A stretch of 64,000 nucleotides of DNA from Methylobacterium planeticum (GCF_008806345.1 NZ_VZZJ01000012.1:62001-126000), one strand, 5' to 3'. Shown: positions 29,689 to 38,997, numbered from the stretch's first letter. Notes: generated by a model not told the origin, from the letters alone. Translations and numbers: made by a program.

Positions 29689-30141
29689 GTGACCGAGATC
29701 CTGTTCTACCACATGCAGCGCCAGCCCCTGGAGAAGGTGCTGCCGAACCTCCTCGAGCGCTCCCTCGAGCGGCAATGGCGCGCGGCGATCCAGGCCGCGA
29801 GCGAGGAGCGGCTCCAGGCCCTCGACGATCATCTCTGGACCTACAGCGACGACAGCTTCCTGCCCCACGGCACCGACCGCGACACCGATGCGCCGACCCA
29901 GCCCGTGGTGCTGACGCTGCGGGACGCGAACCCGAACGCGGCCTCGATCCGCTTCCTCGTCGAGGGTGCCGACCTGCCCCCGGACGCGGGCAGCTACGCG
30001 CGCATCTGCATCCTGTTCGACGGAACCGACCAGGAGGCGCTGCTGCGCGCCCGCGAGCAGTGGCGCGAGGCCAAGGAGGGCGGCCACGCGGTCGCCTACT
30101 GGCAGCAGGACGAATCCGGCCGATGGCAGAAGAAGGCGTGA
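29689..30141 (+). CDS. holC: DNA polymerase III subunit chi
   Basis: HolC, a clamp-loader accessory that contacts single-stranded-DNA-binding protein. The family pattern is recognisable: TEILFYHMQRQPLEKVLPNLLERSLE at the start, LDDHLWTYSDDSFLPHG in the middle and SYARICILFDG towards the end. I start at the GTG at 29689 (150 aa, the usual length); the open frame begins 11 codons earlier without a better start. It follows pyrG by 94 bp. Confidence 0.88.
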   Translation: MTEILFYHMQRQPLEKVLPNLLERSLERQWRAAIQAASEERLQALDDHLWTYSDDSFLPHGTDRDTDAPTQPVVLTLRDANPNAASIRFLVEGADLPPDAGSYARICILFDGTDQEALLRAREQWREAKEGGHAVAYWQQDESGRWQKKA

Positions 30142-30163
30142 CGCCCCGCCTGGGAGGCACCCG

Positions 30164-31849
30164 ATGAGACATGACGGCAGGTCCACCCCGGGACGCGTTC
30201 CCGGGTCGCCCGACGGACGGAGCCGCGCCGCGTCCGGCGGGGCGCGACGGGCGCCGCTGGGACGTCTCGCGGCGGCGATCCTGGCGCTCCTCCTCGCCGC
30301 CCCGGGTCCGCTGGCCGCGCAAGGCGCGCCGCAGGCCGGCGCCGGGCCCGCCGCCGAGGCGCGGCGCCCCCCGGAGCGGGGGCCCGAGGGCCGCAAGCTG
30401 CCCCCCGACCAGACCACCGAGCACAGCCTGAGCCTGCCGGACGGGCGCAGTCTCGCCTTCGCGGCGACCGCCGGCAGCCTTCCGCTCGTCGACGAGGGCG
30501 GCAAGCTCCAGGCCGAGATCGCCTTCGTGGCCTATACCCGCCCGGCGAAGGCGGGCGAGGCCCAGCGTCCCATCACCTTCGCGATCAACGGCGGGCCCGG
30601 CGCGTCCTCCGCCTACCTGAACATCGGGGCGATCGGGCCGTGGCGGCTGCCGACGGACGGGGGCAGCATCAGCCCCTCGCGTCCCGTCACCCTGGTGCCG
30701 AACGACGGCACCTGGCTCGACTTCACCGACCTCGTCTTCATCGACCCCGTGGGCACCGGCTACAGCCGGGCGGCGGACGGGGATGCCAAGCGCTACTGGT
30801 CGGTCGATGCCGACGCCTCGGTCCTGGCCGCCGCCATCGCCCGCTACCTGCGGGTCAACGACCGGATGGGCGCGCCGAAATTCTACGTCGGCGAGAGCTA
30901 CGGCGGCTTCCGCGGCCCGCTCATCGCCGGGAAGCTGCAGGAGGATGTCGGGGTCGGGCTCTCCGGCCTCGTCCTGCTGTCGCCCGTCCTCGATTTCGGC
31001 TGGCTGCAGCCGCCCCGCACCAACCCCTGGGGCCACGTCACCCGGCTCCCGTCCTTCGCGGCCGCCGCGCTGGAGCGGGGCGGGGCCGCCGTCAACCGCT
31101 CGATGCTGGCGGATGCCGAGAGCTACGCCACCGGGGCCTATCTGGGCGATCTCCTCAAGGGGCCGAACGACGCGGCGGCGGTGGCGCGCCTGACCGACCG
31201 GGTCTCGGCCCTGACCGGGCTCGATCCCGCCTTCGTGCGCGCCCAGGCGGGGCGCCTCACCGCCCACAGCGTGCAGCGGGAGATCGACCGGGCGGGGGGC
31301 CGGGTCGCGAGCGCCTACGATACCGGCGTCACGGGCTGGGATCCCGACCCGACCGCGCCGCATTCGGGCTTCGAGGACCCGCTCCTCACCGCCATCCAGG
31401 CGCCCCTCACCAGCGCGATGGTGGAGCTCTACGCCAGGCAGCTGAACTGGCGGGTGACGAACCTGCGCTACGAACTCCTCAACGGCGCGGTGAACCGGGG
31501 CTGGACCTGGGGCTCGGGCCGCAGCGCCCCGGAGGCGGTGAACGCCCTGCGCGGAGCCCTCGCCCTCGACGGCAACCTGCGGGTGCTCGTGGCCCATGGC
31601 TTCACCGACCTCGTCACGCCCTATTTCGTCTCGAAGCTCCTCATCGACCAGCTCCCGGATTACGGGACGGAGAAGCGGCTGAGCCTCGCCGTCTACCCGG
31701 GGGGTCACATGTTCTACTCCCGTCCCGAGGCGCGGGCCGCCTTCCAGCGGGACGTCGCCGCCCTCTACGCCTCGGCCCTGAAGGCCCGCACCGCGATCGA
31801 GCCGCGAGCCGGCATCCCGACGCCCGAGCATCCCCGGGACATGCCCTGA
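30164..31849 (+). CDS. S10 family serine carboxypeptidase-like protein
   Basis: Probably periplasmic peptidase of the S10 (serine carboxypeptidase) family, 561 aa. A long basic leader with a hydrophobic core (LAAAILALLLAAPGPLAA, residues about 35-52) is the signal sequence. Family motifs are INGGPGASS near residue 145 and the nucleophile elbow VGESYGGFRGP. The catalytic Asp/His are likely in GFTDLVTPYF and YPGGHMFY near the C-terminus. A GGGAGG site precedes the ATG. It overlaps the following lipoprotein gene by one base (TGATG), so the two are co-translated. The substrate is unknown. Confidence 0.88.
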   Translation: MRHDGRSTPGRVPGSPDGRSRAASGGARRAPLGRLAAAILALLLAAPGPLAAQGAPQAGAGPAAEARRPPERGPEGRKLPPDQTTEHSLSLPDGRSLAFAATAGSLPLVDEGGKLQAEIAFVAYTRPAKAGEAQRPITFAINGGPGASSAYLNIGAIGPWRLPTDGGSISPSRPVTLVPNDGTWLDFTDLVFIDPVGTGYSRAADGDAKRYWSVDADASVLAAAIARYLRVNDRMGAPKFYVGESYGGFRGPLIAGKLQEDVGVGLSGLVLLSPVLDFGWLQPPRTNPWGHVTRLPSFAAAALERGGAAVNRSMLADAESYATGAYLGDLLKGPNDAAAVARLTDRVSALTGLDPAFVRAQAGRLTAHSVQREIDRAGGRVASAYDTGVTGWDPDPTAPHSGFEDPLLTAIQAPLTSAMVELYARQLNWRVTNLRYELLNGAVNRGWTWGSGRSAPEAVNALRGALALDGNLRVLVAHGFTDLVTPYFVSKLLIDQLPDYGTEKRLSLAVYPGGHMFYSRPEARAAFQRDVAALYASALKARTAIEPRAGIPTPEHPRDMP

Positions 31850-32280
31850 TGCCCCGTGACGTGAGACCTGCCGCCGCCCGTCGCGCCGCCGCGAGGGACT
31901 TCGTTACGGCATCCCGCTCCCTCGCGGGCCTGATGGTCCCCGCGCTGCTCGGCCTCGCCGCCTGCACCACCACAGAAGAGCGGCCCGCGCCCGCGGCGGC
32001 CGTGGCGGTGAAGCCCGCGCCGGCGCCGGCCGCCCCGACCTTCACGGGCCCGGTCCTGGCGCCGGACGGGACCTGCAACGGCCCCGCGCCGACGGGCGCC
32101 GCCGTGATCCAGACCGGCATCGGCGAGTGCGATCTCGTGCGCCTCAAGGGCAAGCCGCCGACCGACGTCCTCGTCGGCGAGGGCCGCGCCGGGCGCGAGG
32201 TGCAGGTGCTCTACAACGAGCCGGGCGCCAAGGAGCTGTACTTCTTCGTCAACAACCGCCTCGACCGGATCGTGAAGTAG
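31849..32280 (+). CDS. outer-membrane lipoprotein-like hypothetical protein (143 aa)
   Basis: Putative lipoprotein. The lipobox LLGLAAC lies near residue 40, after an unusually long basic N-region; a start closer to the membrane segment (for example a GTG) may be the real one. After the Cys comes an Ala/Pro-rich linker, then a compact domain with a Cys pair (TCNG, GECDLV) and a C-terminal VQVLYNEPGAKELYFFVNNRLDRIV. That end resembles small SmpA/BamE-like beta domains that read a parameter of the envelope. Coupled to the S10 gene by a TGATG overlap. Confidence 0.75.
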   Translation: MPRDVRPAAARRAAARDFVTASRSLAGLMVPALLGLAACTTTEERPAPAAAVAVKPAPAPAAPTFTGPVLAPDGTCNGPAPTGAAVIQTGIGECDLVRLKGKPPTDVLVGEGRAGREVQVLYNEPGAKELYFFVNNRLDRIVK

Positions 32281-32580
32281 CGCCCCGGCGCGAGGCCGAT
32301 CGCGACGGTCGTGACCGCCGCCGGATCGGTCGCAGGCTTCGGCCGGCCGGCGGCGCAAATGGTCGCAGGATGGCGGCGGGAGCACCCGTGGTGACGGGGG
32401 CCGTCGCGGTGGCGGCGAGCGCTGGATGCGGCTCCCACGTTCGGACGCGCTCCGTATTCCGGGGCCCACCGCGTTCAAACACCAGGCCGGCGTCAGATCC
32501 CGGGCTTGCCGCCTCGCTTGCGCGGCCTATCACTCTCCGGGACCGCCCGATCACAGAGTGGCGGCGCCAGGAGGACGTCC
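32281..32580. other. intergenic region, 300 bp
   Basis: GC-rich, no credible gene on either strand. It separates the S10/lipoprotein pair from the dehydrogenase/cytochrome pair and presumably holds the promoter of the latter. Confidence 0.4.
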
Positions 32581-33891
32581 ATGCGATCTGCTGCTGTTGC
32601 CGCTACCTTCGCGGCTCTCATGACGGGAACGGCCCTCGTGACGACGCTCGGTGCGCCGGTGCGCGCGCAGGGTGCCGCGCCGCCGGCCGAGGCGACGAGG
32701 ACCAAGGCCGACGACCTCGAGAAGCTGCAGGCCTTCCAGAGCACCGGCACCGGCCCCGCCCCCGAGATCCCGCAGACCGGCAAGCGCGCCGATGCGATCC
32801 GGCGCATCCTCACCAAGGTGAAGCTGCCGGAGGGCTTCAAGATCGACCTCTACGCGGTGGTGCCGGACGCTCGCTCGCTCGCGGTGGGGCCGAATGCCGG
32901 CGTGATCTTCGTCGGCACCCGCAAGACCAAGGTCTACACGGTGACGGACCGGGACAAGGACCGGGTCGCCGATGAGGTGCGGGCCTTCGCGCCCGGCATC
33001 GACTTCAAGGTCCCGAACGGCGTCTGCTTCTCCCGCGACGGCGTGCTGACGGTGGTGGAGCAGAACCGGGTGCTCGCCTTCCCGGCGGCCGAGTTCTTCT
33101 ACGAGAATCCCGACGTCGCCGCCGGCATCCTGGTCAAGCAGGGCGAGCTGATCCCGGCCTCCGAGGAGAGCTACAACCACACCGCGCGGGTGTGCCGCGT
33201 CGGGCCGGACGGCAAGACCTACATCGCGCTCGGCCAGCCCTACAACGTGCCGCCCCAGGACAAGCTCGACCTCTACGCCCGCTCGGGCGTCGGCGGCATC
33301 GTCCGGATGGACGCGGACGGCAAGAACCGCGAGGTCTTCGCCACCGGCGTGCGCAATTCGGTGGGGATGGATTTCAACAGCGCCGACAAGGCCCTGTGGT
33401 TCACCGACAACCAGGTCGACGGCATGGGCGACGACCAGCCGCCCGGCGAATTGAACCGGGCCACCAAGGCCGGCGAGAATTTCGGCTTCCCGTGGTTCGG
33501 CGGCGGCCATGTCCGCACCGTCGAGTACAAGGATGCGGCGCCCCCGAAGGACGCGGTGTTCCCGCAGGCCGAGCTGGCGCCGCACGCGGCCGATCTCGGC
33601 ATGACCTTCTACAACGGCAAGATGTTTCCCGAGCGCTACCGCGGCGGCATCTTCACGGCCGAGCACGGATCGTGGAACCGGACGCAGCCGATCGGCGCCC
33701 GCATCATGTTCGTGCCGGTCAACAAGGACGGCAGCGCCGGCCAGCCGCAGCCCTTCGCCGAGGGCTGGCTGACGGGGGACGGCGAGTATCTCGGCCGGCC
33801 CGTCGACGTTGCGGTGCTGCTCGACGGCTCGCTCCTCGTCTCGGACGACACCGCGGGGGCGGTCTACCGCATCTCTTACGAGGGCAAGTAG
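32581..33891 (+). CDS. PQQ-dependent sugar dehydrogenase-like protein
   Basis: Periplasmic soluble dehydrogenase of the sGDH/aldose-sugar-dehydrogenase (YliI-like) six-bladed beta-propeller family, 436 aa. The signal peptide (residues 1-30) ends at APVRAQ. The propeller shows repeated blade motifs: GRTKVYTV-type strands, NHTARVCRVGPDGKTYIALGQPYN, FATGVRNSVGMDF, WFTDNQVDGMGDD and GIFTAEHGSWNRT, where RN and HGS are the segments that usually contact PQQ and calcium. An AGGAGG site precedes the ATG. The cytochrome c gene 82 bp downstream is a plausible electron acceptor. Substrate (sugar or other alcohol) not determinable. Confidence 0.88.
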   Translation: MRSAAVAATFAALMTGTALVTTLGAPVRAQGAAPPAEATRTKADDLEKLQAFQSTGTGPAPEIPQTGKRADAIRRILTKVKLPEGFKIDLYAVVPDARSLAVGPNAGVIFVGTRKTKVYTVTDRDKDRVADEVRAFAPGIDFKVPNGVCFSRDGVLTVVEQNRVLAFPAAEFFYENPDVAAGILVKQGELIPASEESYNHTARVCRVGPDGKTYIALGQPYNVPPQDKLDLYARSGVGGIVRMDADGKNREVFATGVRNSVGMDFNSADKALWFTDNQVDGMGDDQPPGELNRATKAGENFGFPWFGGGHVRTVEYKDAAPPKDAVFPQAELAPHAADLGMTFYNGKMFPERYRGGIFTAEHGSWNRTQPIGARIMFVPVNKDGSAGQPQPFAEGWLTGDGEYLGRPVDVAVLLDGSLLVSDDTAGAVYRISYEGK

Positions 33892-33973
33892 CCGCCGGCC
33901 TCCGCCACAGGCGGGCCTCTCCGCGACCGGCGGAGGGGCCCGCCCGAACCCGATGTTCCGAGCGAGGCCCGCG

Positions 33974-34303
33974 ATGCTGCGTTCCGCCTGTCTCAGTCTC
34001 TTCGCCGTCGTGGCCGTCCTGACCGCCACGGCGGCCGAGGCCGGCGACGCCGCGGCCGGCCGCAAGCGGGCCGTCGCCTGCCAGACCTGCCACGGCATGG
34101 ACGGCCTGTCGAAGCTGCCCGAGGCGCCCAACATCGCCGGGCAGATCGAGCCCTACCTCGTCAAGGCGCTGACCGAGTACCGGGACGGCACGCGCCGGAA
34201 CGAGATCATGAACGTGGTGGCGAAGGAGCTCACGGACGCCGACATCGCCAACCTCGCGGCCTATTACGGCGGCCTGCAGATCGAGGTGCTGCCGCCGGGC
34301 TGA
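33974..34303 (+). CDS. c-type cytochrome
   Basis: Small class I cytochrome c, 109 aa, exported. The signal peptide is residues 1-22 (MLRSACLSLFAVVAVLTATA). The haem site is CQTCHG near residue 38 and the axial methionine is probably in NEIMNVVAKEL. A GAGG site before the ATG at 33974 fits better than the in-frame ATG at 33953. It likely carries electrons from the upstream PQQ dehydrogenase to the terminal oxidase. Confidence 0.9.
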   Translation: MLRSACLSLFAVVAVLTATAAEAGDAAAGRKRAVACQTCHGMDGLSKLPEAPNIAGQIEPYLVKALTEYRDGTRRNEIMNVVAKELTDADIANLAAYYGGLQIEVLPPG

Positions 34304-34307
34304 GGCT

Positions 34308-34402
34308 GAGGCGCGCCGGAACACGCGTTTCGGGCGCGCAGGAGCACGCGCCTGAGGCGCGCAGGAGCAAGCGCTTCAGGCGCGCCGGAGCAAGCGCTTG
34401 GC
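34308..34402. repeat. tandem repeat, about four copies of a 22-23 bp unit
   Basis: Imperfect tandem copies of a unit close to AGGCGCGCAGGAGCAAGCG run across the convergent junction of the cytochrome c and GNAT genes. The last copy lies in the final codons of the GNAT gene. Each unit contains GCGCGC and AGCGCT palindromic parts, so the transcript can form stems; it may serve as a bidirectional end. Confidence 0.7.
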
Positions 34403-35551
34403 CTCGGCGCGCGCCTCGTGCTCGAACCGGGCGAGCCGCAGCCGCCGATCCAGCGAGAGCGCGCCGCCGGGCGGCACCGCGATGATCTCCGCGATGGTCT
34501 CGCGCTCGCGGTAGAGGCTCTCCAGCGCCGAGCCCGCGAGCGTCGCGGAATCGAGGCGCTCGGCGAAGCCCGTCCGGTGCATCGCCTCGATGATCCGCGC
34601 CTCGAGCAGCAGCCCCGGCGCGCTCGCCCGCTGGGTCTCGTCATAGGCGGTCTTGAGAAGCGTCGCGGTGCCGCCCGCGACGAGCGCGAGGCTGACGGCG
34701 ACCGGGCGCCCGTCGAGGCGCAGGAGGTCGGCCCGCGGGGTGACGGGCCCTTCCGTCCTGGTCGGATTTCGGCCGGTGACGGGAAGCTCGGTCCGCCCGA
34801 ACAACCCGCGGGCGAGCGCCGCGCCCTCCGGCCGGCTGGCCATGGCGGTGCCGGCGGCTCCCTTCCAGCCGGCACGCTCGAGGGTGAGGAACGCCTCGAC
34901 GGCCGCCGCGAGGGCCGGCCCTTCGGTTGCCGTCTCGAAGGTGACGTGGCCGACCTCCGCGAGGCGCCGTTCCCGGCGCCGGAGGTCCTTGAACCGCGCG
35001 CGGTGCGGATGGCCGTCGAGGAAGGCCGCGTGGCTGGCCCGGCGGTCGAGGATTGGGCGCTCGAACGCGGCGACGCTGCCGCAGGCCCAGCCGGCCGCCC
35101 GCATCGCGGCGAGGAGGCCCTGCCCGAGGGGGCTCCCGGCCGGCAGGAGGGGCCAGCGCCACGCCCGCCCGCCCGAGGCCTCGCCGAGGCCCGCGACCAG
35201 GGCCGACAGGGTCTCTGGGAGGTCGGCCTCGCGCGCCACCAGGGGCGGCGTCGCGGTCACGAGGGGCGACAGGAACGGTCGTGCCACCTGGCCGCCGAGG
35301 CCGCAGAGGTCGCGGCGCAGCCGGTAGGGCAGGGCGGCGACGAGGCGCCCCGCCCGCCGCACGGTGACGAGCCGGAGGTCCGCGGGGGCGAGCCCGGCCG
35401 CCATGTGGGCCGTGAGGACGTGGCGGCTGAAATGCGGGTGCGGCTCACGGGAGCGCGCGACGAGGTCGTCCCAGGCCTCCGGCTCGCGGGCGAGACTCCG
35501 CGCCTCGACGAGGGCGACCGCATCCGGGTTCGGGCTGCGCAGCGCGATCAT
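34376..35551 (-). CDS. GNAT/FemAB-like acetyltransferase domain protein
   Basis: A 391-residue protein of the BioF2-like/Acetyltransf_6 type that often sits in polysaccharide gene groups. Residues 170-330 contain the GNAT-like core: HRARFKDLRRRERRLAEVG, FLTLERAGWKGAAGTA, LRLDGRPVAVSLALVAGGTATLLKTAYDE and APGLLLEARII, the latter two being typical acyl-CoA/aminoacyl-binding strands. I start at the ATG at 35551, overlapping the flippase stop by four bases; the upstream open frame is a shadow of the flippase gene. Probably adds an acyl or amino-acyl group to a surface glycan. Confidence 0.82.
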   Translation of the reverse strand: MIALRSPNPDAVALVEARSLAREPEAWDDLVARSREPHPHFSRHVLTAHMAAGLAPADLRLVTVRRAGRLVAALPYRLRRDLCGLGGQVARPFLSPLVTATPPLVAREADLPETLSALVAGLGEASGGRAWRWPLLPAGSPLGQGLLAAMRAAGWACGSVAAFERPILDRRASHAAFLDGHPHRARFKDLRRRERRLAEVGHVTFETATEGPALAAAVEAFLTLERAGWKGAAGTAMASRPEGAALARGLFGRTELPVTGRNPTRTEGPVTPRADLLRLDGRPVAVSLALVAGGTATLLKTAYDETQRASAPGLLLEARIIEAMHRTGFAERLDSATLAGSALESLYRERETIAEIIAVPPGGALSLDRRLRLARFEHEARAEAKRLLRRA

Positions 35552-36909
35552 GGGCGTGTCCGCAGGCTGAGGCCGGACCAGATTGGCGTCGCGAGGCCGT
35601 GCACGGCGCGGGCGGCGCGGGCCATGGCGTAGCCGCGCAGGAGCGTCACGCCCGCGAGACCAGCCGCCGCCCCGATGGGCCCGAAGGCCGGCACCAGGGC
35701 GAGGCAGGCGAGGGCCGCGAGGATCAGCATCGCGCCCGTGATGACGGCGCAGAGGCGCTCGCCGCCGAGCATCGTCAGAAGATCCTCCCCGGGGCCGAAC
35801 AGGCTCGCGCCGACGCTGCCGGCGATCAGGAGCGCGAGGATCGGCAGGCTGTCGCGGAAGTCCGGACCGAACAGCCCGAGAAGGAGCGGGCCCAGCGCCA
35901 CGAGCGCCAGCCCGACGAGGGCGGTGGCGCCGAAGACCGCCCGGGCCTGGCGGCGCACGAGGGCCGCGAGGGCGGCGCGGTCGCCCTGCGCGTGCAGTGC
36001 GCTGAAGCGCTGGGCGGTGGCGGCGGAGGCCGCGTAATGCACGAACACCACGAGTTGCTGGATGCGCGTCGCCGCGAAGTAGAGGCCGACCGCGGAGGGG
36101 GGCAGCAGGAAGCCCAGCACCACGACGTCGACGAAGCCGAACCCCGCCGCCGCGAGGTCCACCGCCGCGATCGGCAGGCAGGCGCCGAACCATCGCCGCC
36201 AGCCGAACCGGCGCGGCCCCGGCGGCAGGACCCGGCGCAGGCGGGCCCGCAGCAGCACGGCCTGGAGCGCCAGCGCGAGGCCGGTGGCCGCGAGGGTGCA
36301 GGCCAGCGCCACGGAAGCGCGGGGCGGTGCCCCGAGGAGCACGGCGGCCACCATGGTGGCCATGATCAGCCCCTGGCGCAGCAGGTAGGGCGGCGCGATG
36401 GCGAGCACGGCCCAGTTCTGGCTGCGGGCGACGCCCTCGAGATAGTCCTGCAGGGCGAAGAGGGGCAGCACCAGGGCGGCGATGAGGAGCGGCGCGGCGT
36501 AGGGCTCGGCGATCCGGGCGCCGTCGAGCCCGATTAAGGCGAGGCCCGCGAGCGTTACGGCGAGCGCCGCCCCGAGCGTCGCCAGGGCGCCGCCGGCGAG
36601 GAAGCCGCGCGCCGCATCGAGGTCGCCGCGGGCCTGGTCGGCCGGGAGGAAGCGGCAGGCGCCCTGCGACAGGCCGAGGGTCGCGGTGTGGCCGAGGATC
36701 GCGGTCCAGACCCAGACGCTCGCGAAGATGCCGTATTCGGCGCCGCCCATCAGGCGGGCCATCAGGACCTGGGCGCCGTAGCCGAAGCCGGCCGCCGCGA
36801 TGCGGATCGCGAAGACGTCGAGGGCGGCCCGCGCGGGACCGGCGCGCGCGGCCTTGAGCCGGCCGAGCGCCGCGCCGAGGGACGATCCCGCTGCCAAGCT
36901 CGCTGCCAT
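35548..36909 (-). CDS. polysaccharide flippase (Wzx/MATE-like)
   Basis: Inner-membrane protein, 453 aa, with about 12-14 helices, of the polysaccharide-transporter/MVF superfamily. Telling segments are FAIRIAAAGFGYGAQVLMARLMGGAEYGIFA at the start and PPSAVGLYFAATRIQQLVVFVHYA, typical of Wzx-type lipid-linked glycan flippases. It is coupled to the GNAT gene (ATGA overlap). Together with the SGNH protein and the OpgC-like acyltransferase it suggests assembly of an exported glycan, but no glycosyltransferase genes are present in the window. Confidence 0.9.
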   Translation of the reverse strand: MAASLAAGSSLGAALGRLKAARAGPARAALDVFAIRIAAAGFGYGAQVLMARLMGGAEYGIFASVWVWTAILGHTATLGLSQGACRFLPADQARGDLDAARGFLAGGALATLGAALAVTLAGLALIGLDGARIAEPYAAPLLIAALVLPLFALQDYLEGVARSQNWAVLAIAPPYLLRQGLIMATMVAAVLLGAPPRASVALACTLAATGLALALQAVLLRARLRRVLPPGPRRFGWRRWFGACLPIAAVDLAAAGFGFVDVVVLGFLLPPSAVGLYFAATRIQQLVVFVHYAASAATAQRFSALHAQGDRAALAALVRRQARAVFGATALVGLALVALGPLLLGLFGPDFRDSLPILALLIAGSVGASLFGPGEDLLTMLGGERLCAVITGAMLILAALACLALVPAFGPIGAAAGLAGVTLLRGYAMARAARAVHGLATPIWSGLSLRTRP

Positions 36910-36994
36910 GCTGGCCCCGCGCCGGGGCGCGGCCGGCGACGGATTCGCGGGCAGCCCGACGGATCCCTCTAAGCCCCGTGCCGTTGCGGCGGGG

Positions 36995-37909
36995 TTAATG
37001 CCCGTCGGGCGTCGGGTTCACCTGGGGACCGTTCGGGTCCCGCACCGCCGCGGGCAGGTCCGACTTGAGCACCGGGCCGGCGGTGCCGGTGGTGTCGGGC
37101 TGGAGCAGCGAGAGCGTGATGGCGCGGGTGACGTGCTCGGCCATGCAGCGCAGCCCGAGGTCGTTCAGCCGGAATTGGCGGCCGAGCATGTGGCCCTCGG
37201 ACTTCTCCGCCCGGCCCGAGAGGTAGCGCATGGCCTCGTAGCGCTGGACCAGCGGCACGCCCTCGCGGGCGGCGACCTCCTGAACCTTGCGCACGATGCT
37301 GCTGTAATAGGCGTCGTCGGCGAGGCTCGCGGTGTAGAGCGGGTCGACCAGCACGACGTCCATCTCGTGCGACTTGATCCACTTCACGGTCTCGTCGAGG
37401 GCCTCCCCGAAGGCGTCGATCTCGACCCGGGCGAGCGCGTCGTGCGTGCCGACCTGCCAGATCACGAGGTCGGGCTCGACATCCGCCACCATGCTGCGCA
37501 GGCGCTCAGCCGCCCCGGACGCGATCTCGCCCTGCAGGCCACGCGCCTCGACCACCACGTCGACGTCGGGCAGCGAGCGCTCGAGGGCCGTCTCGAGCTT
37601 CATCGGGTAGGTCGCGGAGGCGCCGGGCCCCGCCGAGGTCGAGCCGACGGCGAGCACGCGCACCGGGCGCTTGTCCTTGAGCGCCATCTTCACGGCCCGG
37701 AGCTTGGCCAGGGTGTAGAGCTTCGAGCCGGGCACCCGGCATTCCGGCGACAGGCTCGGATCGAGGGGTTCGGCGCCCGGCGCGGCCGCCGCGTTCGGCG
37801 GCGAGACGATGGTGGGTTGCGGGGCGGGCGCGGGCTCCTGGGCCGGGGCCGGGCTCAATCCGGCCGCCAGAACCAGGGCGGCCATCCACAGGGTCGGACG
37901 CGACGTCAT
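36995..37909 (-). CDS. secreted SGNH/GDSL-hydrolase-like protein
   Basis: Periplasmic SGNH-fold protein of 304 aa. The start at 37909 overlaps the stop of the OpgC-like gene by four bases and gives a clean signal peptide (MTSRPTLWMAALVLAAGLSPAPAQ) followed by a Pro/Ala-rich linker. Block I is present as VLAVGSTSAGPGAS, where GDS is replaced by GST. Block III is IWQVGTHD and block V is LNDLGLRC in place of the usual DxxH. The altered blocks mean catalysis cannot be assumed. Coupling to the acyltransferase suggests it handles O-acyl groups on the same glycan. Confidence 0.8.
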   Translation of the reverse strand: MTSRPTLWMAALVLAAGLSPAPAQEPAPAPQPTIVSPPNAAAAPGAEPLDPSLSPECRVPGSKLYTLAKLRAVKMALKDKRPVRVLAVGSTSAGPGASATYPMKLETALERSLPDVDVVVEARGLQGEIASGAAERLRSMVADVEPDLVIWQVGTHDALARVEIDAFGEALDETVKWIKSHEMDVVLVDPLYTASLADDAYYSSIVRKVQEVAAREGVPLVQRYEAMRYLSGRAEKSEGHMLGRQFRLNDLGLRCMAEHVTRAITLSLLQPDTTGTAGPVLKSDLPAAVRDPNGPQVNPTPDGH

Positions 37910-38997
37910 TCTCGGGGCCGTGGCTTTCGGGAGCGCCATTCGACGAACCATGCGGTGAAACCCAGAGCCCAGATGCCGGCGCTGATGACCAGAATATCCA
38001 CCAGGAGGCCGCCGCCCGTCCAGAAGCGTACGAGCTGGCCCCCGAGGCTGAGGACCGAGCCCATCGAGAACACCGCCAGCGAGTTGCGGCCAAGCCGCGC
38101 CAAGTATTGGACCGCCGGCCCCATCCGTGGCGCAACCAAGCCATACACCGCCTGGAAGGCAAGCAGCACCCCGAGGAAGTGGATCAGCCGTGCGGGTGAG
38201 AGATAAGTCTTGTCAAAGGTAAAAATAAGGCGCGGCTCCGGAACCAAGAGCGGATCCGGGCGCAGTTCGAGCACCGACAGCACGATGCCGACGAGGACGA
38301 CGACGATGCCGAGCGGCATCAGCCGGCGGGCCCAGATCCGCAGCGTGTCCGATTCGCGGTTCCAGTCCTGGAGCACGAAGCCGAGGACGAGGAGGAGCTG
38401 CCAGCAGAACGGATCGAAGAACCAGTCGCCCTCGCCGGGCCAGGAGGGCAGGTTCCACTCCTCGACGAGGCTCGCGAAGTAGAGCGCCGCCGAGAGCGCC
38501 AGGGCGGCGACCCGGCTCAGCCGTGCCAGGAGGACGAAGACGGGGGCGATCCCGAGGAGGATCACGTAGAGCGGCAGGATGTTGAAGAAGCCGAGCTGGT
38601 GCGACAGCAGCACGACGCCGACCACCGTCTGGATCGGGTCGGCGAAGAAGGTCCCGGCATTGTGCCATTCGAGGATGAGCGGGTTGTCGAGGATCAGGGC
38701 CGTCCCGGCGATCATCGCCAGCGCCATCAGCATCACGGTGAGCTGGGCGCGGTAGACCTCGATCGTGCGCGAGAGCAGCCGCAGCACCGATTTCAGCCGC
38801 GGCTCCGGCGCACCGTCCCGCCCGCGGGTGGCGATCCCGATCGACCACCCGGCCAGGAACACGAACAGCTCGGCGGCATCGGAGATGCCGTATTGCGAGT
38901 AGGTGTAGCGCTCGAACGTGTTGCCCGGGATGTGGTTGATGAAGATCGTCACCAGGGCGAGACCGCGCCAGAAGTCGATCGCGTTCGGTTCCCGCAT
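37906..38997 (-). CDS. opgC: OpgC-like membrane acyltransferase
   Basis: Integral membrane protein (363 aa, about ten helices) of the OpgC family, which succinylates osmoregulated periplasmic glucans. The N-terminus NAIDFWRGLALVTIFINHIPGN, with the RG/H pair of membrane acyltransferases, and SQYGISDAAELFVFLAGWSIG are family hallmarks. The start at 38997 is chosen from the family N-terminus; a further 200 codons of open frame upstream are non-coding. Translationally coupled to the SGNH gene. Symbol given by family; the acyl group and glycan are unknown. Confidence 0.88.
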   Translation of the reverse strand: MREPNAIDFWRGLALVTIFINHIPGNTFERYTYSQYGISDAAELFVFLAGWSIGIATRGRDGAPEPRLKSVLRLLSRTIEVYRAQLTVMLMALAMIAGTALILDNPLILEWHNAGTFFADPIQTVVGVVLLSHQLGFFNILPLYVILLGIAPVFVLLARLSRVAALALSAALYFASLVEEWNLPSWPGEGDWFFDPFCWQLLLVLGFVLQDWNRESDTLRIWARRLMPLGIVVVLVGIVLSVLELRPDPLLVPEPRLIFTFDKTYLSPARLIHFLGVLLAFQAVYGLVAPRMGPAVQYLARLGRNSLAVFSMGSVLSLGGQLVRFWTGGGLLVDILVISAGIWALGFTAWFVEWRSRKPRPRE

